A stretch of DNA of 64,000 nt, taken from contig NZ_JADEVO010000002.1 in NCBI RefSeq assembly GCF_017114825.1, forward strand, positions 186,001-250,000, read 5' to 3'. The position numbers were made by a program, and so were the translations under genes. This document shows positions 52,283 through 61,109 of this stretch, piece after piece. Source of the DNA: Pseudomonas gregormendelii. GTDB taxonomy: Bacteria > Pseudomonadota > Gammaproteobacteria > Pseudomonadales > Pseudomonadaceae. The stretch's first letter is position 1. Every line of letters begins with the position of its first letter. The notes below the pieces were generated by a model, which saw only the letters and a program-made list of their open reading frames with translations, was not told where the DNA came from and ran no database searches.

Positions 52283-53082
52283 GTCGTCAACCCCGAGCGT
52301 CCTCCGAGGCGGTGATCGAAGTCCGCGGCTTGTGCAATCGTTTCGGCAGCCAGAGCGTGCATGAGAATCTCGACCTGGACTTGTACAAAGGCGAGATCCT
52401 CGCCGTGGTCGGTGGTTCCGGCAGCGGCAAATCGGTGCTGTTGCGCAGCATCGTCGGCTTGCGCCAGCCCAGCGAGGGCATGGTGAAGGTCTTCGGGAAA
52501 AACCTGCCGGCCCTTCCCGAGCACGAGCGCTCGCTGGTGGAGCGCCGTTTTGGCGTGTTATTCCAGAAAGGCGCCCTGTTCTCCTCGCTGACCGTGACCG
52601 AGAACGTCGCCCTGCCCCTAATCGAGCACGCGGGGTTGAGCCGCAATGACGCCGAGCACCTGGCGGCGGTAAAGCTGGCCTTGGCGGGCTTGCCGCTGTC
52701 TGCTGCGGACAAGTACCCCGCTTCGCTGTCCGGCGGGATGATCAAGCGCGCCGCACTGGCTCGCGCGCTGGCGCTGGATCCGGACATCCTGTTTCTCGAC
52801 GAGCCCACCGCCGGCCTTGATCCCATCGGCGCTGCCGCTTTCGACCAATTGATCCTGACCCTGCGTGATGCGCTGGGCTTGAGTGTGTTTCTGGTCACCC
52901 ACGACCTGGACACCCTCTACACCATCACCGATCGAGTGGCGGTGCTGGCGCAGAAAAAAGTGCTGGTGGCGGATGCCATCGACGAGGTTTCGGAAACCGA
53001 CGATGCGTGGATTCACGAATATTTCCACGGCCCTCGCGGCCGCGCGGCGCTGACTGCCGCTCAACAGCTCAACGAGGTCTGA
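52279..53082 (+). CDS. MlaF-type lipid ABC transporter ATPase
   Basis: A 267-residue ABC ATPase from GTG at 52279, overlapping the permease stop by 4 bases. Walker A is GGSGSGKSV, the signature is LSGGMIKRAALARALA, and Walker B is ILFLDEPTAGLD, followed by the H-loop VTHDLD. This is the MlaF subfamily that powers phospholipid movement between the membranes. Confidence 0.95.
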   Translation: MSRQPRASSEAVIEVRGLCNRFGSQSVHENLDLDLYKGEILAVVGGSGSGKSVLLRSIVGLRQPSEGMVKVFGKNLPALPEHERSLVERRFGVLFQKGALFSSLTVTENVALPLIEHAGLSRNDAEHLAAVKLALAGLPLSAADKYPASLSGGMIKRAALARALALDPDILFLDEPTAGLDPIGAAAFDQLILTLRDALGLSVFLVTHDLDTLYTITDRVAVLAQKKVLVADAIDEVSETDDAWIHEYFHGPRGRAALTAAQQLNEV

Positions 53083-53083
53083 C

Positions 53084-54022
53084 ATGGAAACCCGAGCCCA
53101 TCACGTACTGATCGGCCTGTTCACGGTAATTGTGGTGGCAGCCGCCCTGCTCTTCGGGCTCTGGCTGGCCAAGTCCAGTGTGGATACCGAGTTCAAGGAC
53201 TACGAAATCGTGTTCAACGAGGCGGTCAGCGGCCTGTCCAAAGGCAGCGCCGTGCAATACAGCGGGATCAAGGTCGGCGACGTGGTGACCCTGCGCCTGG
53301 ACCCGAACGATCCGCGTCGGGTATTGGCGCGGATTCGCCTGGGCGGCGAGACGCCGATCAAGGAAGACACCCAGGCCAAACTGGCGCTGACCGGGATCAC
53401 CGGCACGTCGATCATCCAGCTGAGCGGCGGCACGCCCCAGAGCCCGACGCTCAAGGGCAAGGACGGCAAACTGCCGGTGATCGTAGCGGCGCCGTCGCCC
53501 ATCGCTCGCCTGCTGAACGACAGCAACGACCTGATGGCGGGCGTCAACACGCTGATGCACAACGCCAACCTGATGTTCTCCACGGAAAACGTCGAGCGCA
53601 TCAGCAAGACTCTGGAGCACCTGGAGCAGACGACTGGCACCATCGCAGACCAGCGCGGCGATATCCGCCAGGCCATGCAACAACTGGCATCGGTGGGCAA
53701 GCAGGCGGGCGCGATGCTGGAACAGACCTCTGCGCTGATGCGCAATGCCAACGGCCTGCTCAATGATCAGGGCAAGCAGATGTTCGGCAGCGCCGAGCAG
53801 GCCATGAAGTCGCTGGAACAAAGCAGCGCCACCATCAATAAGCTGCTGTCCAGCAACCAGGACTCGCTCAACAATGGCATGCAGGGTCTTAACGGGCTCG
53901 CACCCGCTGTGCGAGAACTGCGCGATACGCTGACCTCGCTGCGCGCCATCTCCCAGCGCCTGGAAGCCAATCCCAGCGGATATCTGCTGGGCAACGACAA
54001 GAACAAGGAATTCACCCCATGA
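53084..54022 (+). CDS. MlaD-type MCE lipid-binding protein
   Basis: A 312-residue periplasmic protein held by an N-terminal membrane helix (VLIGLFTVIVVAAALLFGLW). One MCE domain (about 38-115; EAVSGLSKGSAVQYSGIKVG) is followed by a long coiled-coil/helical tail that could form a tunnel, longer than in E. coli MlaD and closer to PqiB/LetB-type single-domain relatives. It starts one base after the ATPase stop and overlaps the lipoprotein start by 4 bases. Confidence 0.94.
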   Translation: METRAHHVLIGLFTVIVVAAALLFGLWLAKSSVDTEFKDYEIVFNEAVSGLSKGSAVQYSGIKVGDVVTLRLDPNDPRRVLARIRLGGETPIKEDTQAKLALTGITGTSIIQLSGGTPQSPTLKGKDGKLPVIVAAPSPIARLLNDSNDLMAGVNTLMHNANLMFSTENVERISKTLEHLEQTTGTIADQRGDIRQAMQQLASVGKQAGAMLEQTSALMRNANGLLNDQGKQMFGSAEQAMKSLEQSSATINKLLSSNQDSLNNGMQGLNGLAPAVRELRDTLTSLRAISQRLEANPSGYLLGNDKNKEFTP

Positions 54023-54645
54023 AGCTGACCCGCGCCCTGCTCTTCACCGGTTTTGCGCTGATCAGTGCCTGCTCGATCCTGCCCAAGGCGGATCCGTCGG
54101 ATGTGTACCGACTGCCATCGACTCAAGGCGCTGCTCCGGTCAGGCACGACGCCGTTCAGCCGTGGTCGTTGCGTCTGGCCAAACCCCAAGCAAGTCAGGC
54201 ACTGAACAGCCCGAACATCGCCGTCATTCCCCAGGGCGACCTGATCAGCAGTTACAAAGCCTCGCGCTGGAGTGACCCTGCTCCCGTGTTGCTGCGCAAT
54301 CGCCTGCTGGATGGCTTTCAGCGTGACGGCCGGGTAACGCTGCTAAGCACTGACGACAGCAACTTCCAGGCGGACCTGGAGCTCGGTGGCAATTTGCAGG
54401 CGTTCCAGACCGAGTATCAGGGTACGGCAGCTACCGTGGTGGTGCGTCTGGATGCGTTGTTGGTGCGCGGGTATGACCAGCGGATTCTCGCCAGTCGTCG
54501 CTTTGAAGTGCGCCAGCCGCTGACCGACGTGCAGGTGCCGGCCGTGGTGGCCGGGTTTGGCCTGGCGAGCGACCAGCTGACGGCGCAGGTGGTGGATTGG
54601 GCGGTGGCGCAAGGCCAAAAAGCAGCCCCGCTGCCGCGCCCATAA
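54019..54645 (+). CDS. PqiC-like ABC-type transport auxiliary lipoprotein
   Basis: A 208-residue outer-membrane-type lipoprotein with lipobox ISAC (Cys18). The mature part has the auxiliary-component fold pattern (IAVIPQGDLISSYKASRW, then VVRLDALLVRGYDQRILASR), as in PqiC. It closes the four-gene lipid transport operon and may connect the MCE protein to the outer membrane. Confidence 0.9.
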   Translation: MKLTRALLFTGFALISACSILPKADPSDVYRLPSTQGAAPVRHDAVQPWSLRLAKPQASQALNSPNIAVIPQGDLISSYKASRWSDPAPVLLRNRLLDGFQRDGRVTLLSTDDSNFQADLELGGNLQAFQTEYQGTAATVVVRLDALLVRGYDQRILASRRFEVRQPLTDVQVPAVVAGFGLASDQLTAQVVDWAVAQGQKAAPLPRP

Positions 54646-54667
54646 ATCCGGCACATTCCCTCTCCAG

Positions 54668-54770
54668 GCGCGAGCTAGATCGCGAAGCGCTTGAGGGGGC
54701 CGCTGGGGGTCAGGTTGCCAGCGTTATCGTTCACGACCATCGCGAGCGAGCTCGCTCCTACAAGGGGCCC
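54668..54770. repeat. REP-like palindromes before the SpmAB gene stop
   Basis: GCGCGAGCTAGATCGCGAAGC (about 54668-54688) and CATCGCGAGCGAGCTCGCTC (about 54739-54758) are members of the GGAGCGAGC family in convergent intergenic space. Confidence 0.7.
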
Positions 54771-54773
54771 TTG

Positions 54774-56003
54774 TTAGCCGAAGAACCAGTAGCAAACGCC
54801 GATTGCGCAGGCTACTCCGGCGAACTCCGCCAATAAAGCGCAGCCAACAGCATGCCGCGCACGCTGAATTCCTACCGCGCCGAAGTACACCGCCAACACA
54901 TAAAACGTGGTTTCAGTGCTGCCCTGTATCGTCGCCGCCACCAACGCCGGGAAGCTGTCGACCCCAGACGTTTTCATGGTCTCGATCAACATGGCGCGGG
55001 CGGCGCTGCCGGAGAAGGGCTTGACCATCGCGGTCGGTAGCGCGTCAACGAACCGCGTGTCCCAACCCGCCCACTCCACAAGGTGCCGAATGCCATCCAG
55101 GCCAAAATCCAGCGCGCCCGAGGCCCGCAACACGCCGACCGCGCAGAGCATCGCCACCAGGTACGGCAACAGATTCTTCGCTACATCGAAGCCTTCCTTC
55201 GCACCTTCGACGAACGCTTCATAGACCTTAACTTTGCGTAGCGCGCCAATCACCAGGAACAGCATGATCAGGCCAAACAGCGTCAGGTTGCCGAGAATGG
55301 AAGACAGGCCGGCCAATGCGGTGGCTGACAGCGTCGCCAGCAGTGCCATGAAGCCGCCGAGTGCCAGGGCACCGGGGATCATGTAGGCAAGCACCACCGG
55401 ATCCCACAGACGCAGGCGTTGCATGAATGCCACGGATAGCAACCCAACCAGAGTCGAACAGCTGGTGGCCAGCAGGATCGGCAGGAACACCAGGGTTGGA
55501 TCCGGCGCACCTTGCTGCGCCCGGTACATGAAGATCGTCACCGGCAGCAGCGTCAGCGAAGAGGCATTGAGCACCAGGAAGAGGATTTGCGCGTTGCTGG
55601 CAATGGTCGGGCTGGGGTTGAGCTCCTGCAGTGCCTTCATGGCTTTCAAGCCGATTGGTGTGGCAGCGTTGTCCAGGCCCAGGCCGTTGGCGGCGAAGTT
55701 GAGGGTGATCAGGCCGATCGCCGGGTGACCCGCCGGGACTTCCGGCATCAGCCGCAGGAACAGCGGCCCCAACGCTTTTGCCAACCAGTCGACGATGCCG
55801 GCTTTTTCGGCGATCCGCAGAAAGCCCAGCCAAAGGGTGAGGGTGCCAAACAACAGGACCATGACCTCGACCGACAACTTGGCCATGGCGAAAATGCTCT
55901 CCACCATCGCGGCAAAGATCCCGGCGTTGCCGCCAATCAACCACTGCGCCAGCGCTGATACGGCGGCCACGATGAAGAAGCCAAGCCACAGGCCATTAAG
56001 CAT
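54774..56003 (-). CDS. SpmA-SpmB-like fused nucleoside-recognition membrane protein
   Basis: A 409-residue inner-membrane protein with about ten helices. The N-terminal half carries the SpmA pattern NFAANGLGLDNAATPIGLKA; the C-terminal half carries the SpmB pattern AMVKPFSGSAARAMLIET and IQGSTETTFYVLAVYFG. In Bacillus these are two separate genes needed for spore-core dehydration; in Gram-negatives they are often fused and the role is unknown. The gene stands alone, flanked by repeats. Confidence 0.9.
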   Translation of the reverse strand: MLNGLWLGFFIVAAVSALAQWLIGGNAGIFAAMVESIFAMAKLSVEVMVLLFGTLTLWLGFLRIAEKAGIVDWLAKALGPLFLRLMPEVPAGHPAIGLITLNFAANGLGLDNAATPIGLKAMKALQELNPSPTIASNAQILFLVLNASSLTLLPVTIFMYRAQQGAPDPTLVFLPILLATSCSTLVGLLSVAFMQRLRLWDPVVLAYMIPGALALGGFMALLATLSATALAGLSSILGNLTLFGLIMLFLVIGALRKVKVYEAFVEGAKEGFDVAKNLLPYLVAMLCAVGVLRASGALDFGLDGIRHLVEWAGWDTRFVDALPTAMVKPFSGSAARAMLIETMKTSGVDSFPALVAATIQGSTETTFYVLAVYFGAVGIQRARHAVGCALLAEFAGVACAIGVCYWFFG

Positions 56004-56126
56004 CAGTCAAATCCCCCAAAGAATGCGGCGAATGATAGCGGGGTAGCCAGAAACGACAAACCCCGGATTTCTCCGGGGGTTGTCTGGAACTGCTGGCGGC
56101 CCATTTACATGGATGGCCTCAACCTA

Positions 56127-56210
56127 CTGTAGGAGCTGCCGAAGGCTGCGATCTTTTGATCTGGCTTTTAAAAAAAATCAAAAGATCGCAGCCTTCGGCA
56201 GCTCCTACAG
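56127..56210. repeat. long inverted repeat of the GTAGGAGCTGCC family
   Basis: CTGTAGGAGCTGCCGAAGGC and its inverted copy at the right end pair over about 35 bases per arm around a GATCTTTTGATT core. Same family as 24874-24951. It lies between gltP (3' side) and the SpmAB gene (5' side), both on the minus strand. Confidence 0.88.
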
Positions 56211-56215
56211 AGTGA

Positions 56216-56262
56216 TCTGCCCCCCAAAAGTCATGATGAATGTTCAACATTTTGGGGGCAGA
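56216..56262. terminator. second large hairpin next to the gltP stop
   Basis: TCTGCCCCCCAAAA (56216-56229) and TTTTGGGGGCAGA (56250-56262) form a near-perfect stem with one extra C, 11 bases after the gltP stop in the minus direction. There is no T-run, so it is a poor classical terminator and may instead protect the mRNA end. Confidence 0.6.
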
Positions 56263-56272
56263 CCAGCGTGCG

Positions 56273-57604
56273 TCAGTTTTTGGAAACTTCACCTGCCGGC
56301 AGTTTTTCCTTGCTGCGCCAGTGCGGCAACGAGTTCCAGTAGCGTTGGCCCTTGGCATCGTCGTACATGCCTTCCCAGCGGGAGATGACCAGGACCGCCA
56401 AAGCGTTGCCGATCACGTTCAGTGCGGTACGGGCCATGTCCATGATGCGGTCGACACCGGCGATGAAAGCCAGGCCTTCCAATGGAATACCCACGCTGCC
56501 CAGGGTCGCCAGCAGCACCACGAAGGACACGCCCGGCACGCCGGCGATGCCTTTGGAGGTTACCATCAGGGTCAACACCAGCAGCAGTTGCTGGCTGATC
56601 GACAGGTCAATGCCGTACAGCTGGGCAATGAAGATTGCCGCGATGCTCTGATACAGCGTCGAGCCGTCGAGGTTGAAGGAGTAGCCGGTCGGTACCACAA
56701 AGCTGCAGATGGCTTTCGGCGCGCCGTACGCTTCCATTTTCTCGATAACCCGCGGCAGCACGGTTTCGGAGCTGGCGGTGGAGTAGGCCAGTACCAGCTC
56801 ATCCTTGAAGATGCGCATCAGCTTGATCACCGAGAAGCCGAACAGGCGAGCAATCAGGCCCAGCACCATGAAGGCGAAGAAGGCAATAGCGAAGTAAACC
56901 AGCAGCACCAGTTTGGCCAGTGGCAGCAGGGACGCGAAGCCGAAGTTGGCCACGGTCACCGCGATCAGTGCGAACACGCCGATCGGGGCATAGTTCATGA
57001 TCATGTGGGTGACCTTGAACATGCTTTCCGACACGCCCTGGAACAGGGTGACCAGCGGATCGCGCAATTCCGGTTTCAGGCTCGACAGACCGAGGCCGAA
57101 CAATACCGAGAAGAAAATGATCGGAAGCATCTCGCCGCGAGCAATGGCCGCGAAGATATTCGACGGGATCAGGTTGAGAATGGTCTCGATGAACGCGTGT
57201 TCATGCTGGACCTCGGCAGCTGTGGCCTGGTACTTGGAGATATCCACAGTGCCCAGGGTGCTCATGTCGATGCCGGAGCCCGGGTGGAACAGGTTGGCCA
57301 GTACCAGCCCGACGACGATGGCGATCGTGGTGACCACTTCGAAGTAGAGGATGGTCTTGAGGCCGATGCTGCCGAGCTTTTTCGCGTCACCGACGCCTGC
57401 AATGCCGACGATCAACGAAGAGATTACGATCGGAATCACGATCATCTTGATCAGACGGATAAAGATATCGCCTGCCGGTTGCAGAACGTTACTGATCCAC
57501 CAGGCTTTTTCGGCACCGAAATGGTTGAGCAGCGCACCGATTGCAATCCCCAATACCAGACCGATGAGGATCTGCCAGGCGAGGCTAAGCTTTGCCTTCT
57601 TCAT
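56273..57604 (-). CDS. gltP: glutamate/aspartate:proton symporter
   Basis: A DAACS-family symporter of the inner membrane. The ATG at 57604 gives 443 residues starting MKKAKLSLAWQILIGLVLGI; the frame is open 52 codons upstream without similarity. The family transport core is visible: YSTASSETVLPRVIEKME (SSET hairpin) and VVPTGYSFNLDGSTLYQSI, then a later ARTALNVIGNALAVLV helix. Its order with the lysozyme inhibitor, small protein and algB-kinB matches the gltP-algB-kinB region of P. aeruginosa. Confidence 0.95.
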   Translation of the reverse strand: MKKAKLSLAWQILIGLVLGIAIGALLNHFGAEKAWWISNVLQPAGDIFIRLIKMIVIPIVISSLIVGIAGVGDAKKLGSIGLKTILYFEVVTTIAIVVGLVLANLFHPGSGIDMSTLGTVDISKYQATAAEVQHEHAFIETILNLIPSNIFAAIARGEMLPIIFFSVLFGLGLSSLKPELRDPLVTLFQGVSESMFKVTHMIMNYAPIGVFALIAVTVANFGFASLLPLAKLVLLVYFAIAFFAFMVLGLIARLFGFSVIKLMRIFKDELVLAYSTASSETVLPRVIEKMEAYGAPKAICSFVVPTGYSFNLDGSTLYQSIAAIFIAQLYGIDLSISQQLLLVLTLMVTSKGIAGVPGVSFVVLLATLGSVGIPLEGLAFIAGVDRIMDMARTALNVIGNALAVLVISRWEGMYDDAKGQRYWNSLPHWRSKEKLPAGEVSKN

Positions 57605-58317
57605 ATCTTTACCCTTACTTGCGTTTGACTCAGGCAGATGCGCGGAACAGGAACGCTCATGGCGAAAAAGTCTTGTGCATCGGCCTCCGTATAAGGTGCC
57701 CCGGAGCGCTTGTTGGTAGCTCTCTGGCAGGCGAAAAAAGGCGCAACTATTCCGATGCAAGGCAGCGACGTCTAATGCCGTAAACGCCTACCCTATGCCG
57801 AATCGGCATGAGCTTTTTTAATCGAAACTGGCGTCCCAACCGGTTCGAATACGACATTTCGGCAGGCAAAAGTGCCGTGAACCGGCCATTACAGCGGGTA
57901 TTGAGTGTTTTTTGATCAATCGTAGAAAGGGATTTTTGGCGCAAAATTCGCTGATCAGAAAGTCAAATAGCCTTGAAAAATCAGGTTATTTTTCTCGATG
58001 TACGGTCGCCAGGAAACACCGGGAAATGTATTTTTCCGGTGAAATTGATTCGAATTGTAGAGAGGAAGGTGCAAACGAGGATTGAGTGCTAACCGAATGC
58101 CTCGATTGCATAAGCTCTTCGCAGGTTCGTCGACATTGAATATCGCGAACCTGCGTCGCAGCTTTTTTCCTGACCCGGCCCTTGCGCAGGTACTCCCTGT
58201 ACCCGTAGGTCACTGCGCCCCTGAAACAGGCAGAGCGTCCCGGCCCCCTGGTCATGCGCCTGCCGTCATCGGGCAGTGCATCGGAAAGACGCCTGGCGGC
58301 CTCTTTCTATTTCAAAC
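57605..58317. other. 713-base intergenic region upstream of gltP
   Basis: No convincing gene. The left half (57605-58080) is the gltP leader and promoter region and becomes AT-rich near 57900-58080. A perfect 10-base inverted repeat, CGCAGGTTCG / CGAACCTGCG (58120-58155), is followed on the plus strand by a T6 run at about 58161-58168. This could be the end of an unannotated small RNA. Short open frames here lack support. Confidence 0.5.
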
Positions 58318-58782
58318 TCAGTACCACTTTGGATCTTTTTTCAGTTGTTCCATCAACAGGTTCTGCATGCCCTCATCGGGCTTGCCGAGGAACCGGTAAG
58401 TAGCATGTCGGGTCGGCGACTTGTCAGCCGGCAGCCCGGCTGGCACTTCAACCAGCATCCCGTAGGCGTCATCCTTGTCGAAGCTGACAGCAACGATCAG
58501 ACGCTTGTTCAGACAGGTCGCCTGCGATTCGCATAGCGGTCCTACAAGGTACTTGTCGCCATCCTCTTCCACTGCATTCATTTGCTCGGCGTCTCCGGAC
58601 AGGTTCATCACCCATTCCGGCAGGCGTTCTTCCTTCTTCACCACGCCTTGCCAGGTTTCGCGATACTGCGGATCGGAATTCAACAGCTCGTTGACCCGCG
58701 TCTGGCCATCATTGGCCGCCATCGCCATGGCACTGCCGCCCAGTAGCAGGGCGGCTGCCAGTGTCTTCAACGAGACGTTCAT
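58318..58782 (-). CDS. Ivy-type inhibitor of vertebrate lysozyme
   Basis: A 154-residue periplasmic protein. The signal peptide ends at AMAMA|A (about residue 22). The mature protein has the Ivy-family pattern, with a disulfide-capped active loop between Cys84 and Cys90 (CESQATC); E. coli Ivy has a Cys-x4-Cys CKPHDC loop, so this one is one residue longer. Later segments NKRLIVAVSFDKDDAYGMLV and DKSPTRHATYRFLGKP fit the family. It starts two bases after the DUF1328 gene, so they are coupled. Confidence 0.85.
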   Translation of the reverse strand: MNVSLKTLAAALLLGGSAMAMAANDGQTRVNELLNSDPQYRETWQGVVKKEERLPEWVMNLSGDAEQMNAVEEDGDKYLVGPLCESQATCLNKRLIVAVSFDKDDAYGMLVEVPAGLPADKSPTRHATYRFLGKPDEGMQNLLMEQLKKDPKWY

Positions 58783-58784
58783 GT

Positions 58785-58973
<189 letters not shown>

Positions 58974-59031
58974 TTAGAGGTGATGCTTTGTGGTGCTTTT
59001 CCCGGCGCAAGCAGCGCGCCAAGTCTGGTGA

Positions 59032-59319
59032 TCAGAACACCCAGCGCTCCTGACGAGGCATCTCATTCGCAGGCTGTGCCTGGTCGACGTCCATCATCCG
59101 CAGGGGGGTGCTATCTGCCGCTTGACTGCTGGCGGCACTGAAGTGGGTTTGAGTCGGATATTTGAATGACAGCTGCGGCGCTTCCTGCTGCTGGCTCTGC
59201 TCCCAACGCTGGAATTGCTGGCCGCCAATCAATGTGATCAAAAGCGCAAGTACAGCGAACAGACCTTGCTGGATGTGCAGGGGCGAGATGCGCAATTGGG
59301 CGGCACGTTGGCGATTCAT
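59032..59319 (-). CDS. small single-pass membrane protein of unknown function
   Basis: A 95-residue product from ATG at 59319 (27 codons of open frame precede it) with GGAG upstream. One hydrophobic segment (LFAVLALLITLIGG, about residues 20-33) follows a basic N-terminus, and a Gln/Ser/Ala-rich polar tail follows it. A gene of similar size and position lies beside algB in P. aeruginosa. No domain is recognised. Confidence 0.75.
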   Translation of the reverse strand: MNRQRAAQLRISPLHIQQGLFAVLALLITLIGGQQFQRWEQSQQQEAPQLSFKYPTQTHFSAASSQAADSTPLRMMDVDQAQPANEMPRQERWVF

Positions 59320-59752
59320 CCGGAAACTCCTCCCACTTCGGTGGTGATCTTGTTGTGGGCGATCTTTTGCCCTGATTACCCAGAGTATTGCAGCCTGCAT
59401 GCCAGCTTTTTAATAAGAAAAAAGTGTTTAAAAACAATGACTTAAAAGATTGTTGAAAATCACATTGAACGCATCCTGCACGATGGGCTCTCTACGGTCG
59501 TGCGTAATGCACGATAATGCCGTAGGAACTTTCATTCTTTTTGAATTGAGAGGAGGGCGCGGATGTCAGAAATGGACGTGGGCAATTGCCCTAAACACCG
59601 TATTTCACAAAAAATCCTGTTAAATCAAGCCTTTGTCTGACGAGGCGGTAGATAGCTACCCTTCCCTTGATGAAAAGGCACAGAATTGACCATGCAACTT
59701 GCCCGATTTTTCCGGGACTAACCTAAGATCATTCTTTATGGAGCGTAGGAAA
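59320..59752. promoter_or_regulatory. algB upstream region with an inverted repeat
   Basis: The 433 bases between the divergent small-protein gene and algB are AT-rich around 59400-59470. TCGTGC-GTAAT-GCACGA (59498-59514) is a perfect 6-base inverted repeat of operator type. No other feature is clear. Confidence 0.4.
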
Positions 59753-61099
59753 ATGGAGTCAGCCACTGAGCATCAAGGCCGCATTCTGCTGGTGGACGAC
59801 GAATCCGCCATCCTGCGAACTTTCCGTTATTGCCTTGAAGACGAAGGCTACAGTGTCGCCACTGCCAACAGCGCTGCCCAGGCAGATGCCTTGTTGCAAC
59901 GCCAGGTGTTTGACCTGTGCTTTCTGGATTTGCGCCTGGGAGAAGACAACGGCCTCGACGTACTCGCACAGATGCGCATTCAGGCGCCATGGATGCGTGT
60001 CGTCATAGTCACCGCTCATTCGGCTGTGGATACGGCTGTAGATGCCATCCAGGCCGGTGCTGCCGATTATCTGGTCAAGCCGTGCAGCCCCGACCAGTTG
60101 CGTCTGGCCACGGCCAAGCAATTGGAAGTGCGGCAACTGTCGGCGCGTCTTGAAGCGCTGGAAGGTGAAGTGCGCAAGCCCAAGGACGGCCTGGACTCCC
60201 ATAGCCCGGCCATGAAAGTGGTGCTGGAAACTGCCCGCCAAGTCGCCGGTACCGACGCCAACATCCTTATTCTCGGCGAGTCAGGGACGGGTAAGGGCGA
60301 GTTGTCCCATGCCATTCACGGCTGGAGCAAGCGCGCGAAAAAATCTTGCGTCACTATTAACTGTCCTTCGCTGACCGCCGAGTTGATGGAGAGCGAACTG
60401 TTCGGTCACAGTCGGGGTGCTTTTACCGGCGCCAGCGAAAGTACCTTGGGTCGAGTCAACCAGGCGGATGGCGGAACTTTGTTTCTTGATGAGATCGGCG
60501 ATTTTCCCCTCACGTTACAACCAAAGTTGCTGCGTTTTATTCAGGACAAGGAATATGAGCGAGTCGGCGACCCTGTCACTCGCCGTGCCGATGTGCGGAT
60601 TCTGGCGGCGACCAACCTCAACCTCGAAGACATGGTGCGCGATGGGCGTTTTCGCGAAGACCTGCTTTATCGGTTGAACGTCATCACGTTGCATCTGCCG
60701 CCTTTGCGCGAGCGGCGTGAAGATATCCTGAATCTGGCTGATCGCTTCCTGGCCCGCTTCGTCAAGGAGTATGCGCGACCGGCGCGGGGTTTCAGCGAGG
60801 AGGCCCGCGAGGCGTTACTCGGGTATCGCTGGCCGGGCAACATCCGCGAACTGCGTAACGTAGTGGAGCGTGCGAGCATCATTTGTCCGCAGGAACGAGT
60901 CGAGATCAGCCACCTGGGCATGGCGGAAACGCCGGTGAACAACGCGCCGCGTATTGGCGCGGCACTGAGTCTGGACGAGCTGGAAAAGGCTCACATCGGC
61001 GCGGTCCTGGCCACTGCCGACACGCTGGACCAGGCTGCCAAGACCTTGGGTATCGACGCCTCGACGTTGTATCGCAAACGCAAGCAGTACAACCTGTGA
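59753..61099 (+). CDS. algB: NtrC-family response regulator AlgB
   Basis: AlgB activates alginate genes and other targets; KinB controls its phosphorylation. The ATG at 59753 gives 448 residues with AGGA just upstream; an ATG five codons earlier is possible. The receiver domain has DD at residues 15-16, phospho-acceptor Asp59 (CFLDLRLGED) and Lys in DYLVKPCSP. The AAA+ domain has Walker A GESGTGKGE (with Glu-Leu after GK), the sigma-54 contact loop GAFTGA and DGGTLFLDEIGDFPL. A Fis-type helix-turn-helix ends the protein (DQAAKTLGIDASTLYRKR). kinB follows after 10 bases. Confidence 0.97.
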   Translation: MESATEHQGRILLVDDESAILRTFRYCLEDEGYSVATANSAAQADALLQRQVFDLCFLDLRLGEDNGLDVLAQMRIQAPWMRVVIVTAHSAVDTAVDAIQAGAADYLVKPCSPDQLRLATAKQLEVRQLSARLEALEGEVRKPKDGLDSHSPAMKVVLETARQVAGTDANILILGESGTGKGELSHAIHGWSKRAKKSCVTINCPSLTAELMESELFGHSRGAFTGASESTLGRVNQADGGTLFLDEIGDFPLTLQPKLLRFIQDKEYERVGDPVTRRADVRILAATNLNLEDMVRDGRFREDLLYRLNVITLHLPPLRERREDILNLADRFLARFVKEYARPARGFSEEAREALLGYRWPGNIRELRNVVERASIICPQERVEISHLGMAETPVNNAPRIGAALSLDELEKAHIGAVLATADTLDQAAKTLGIDASTLYRKRKQYNL

Positions 61100-61109
61100 G
61101 TCATCCCCG

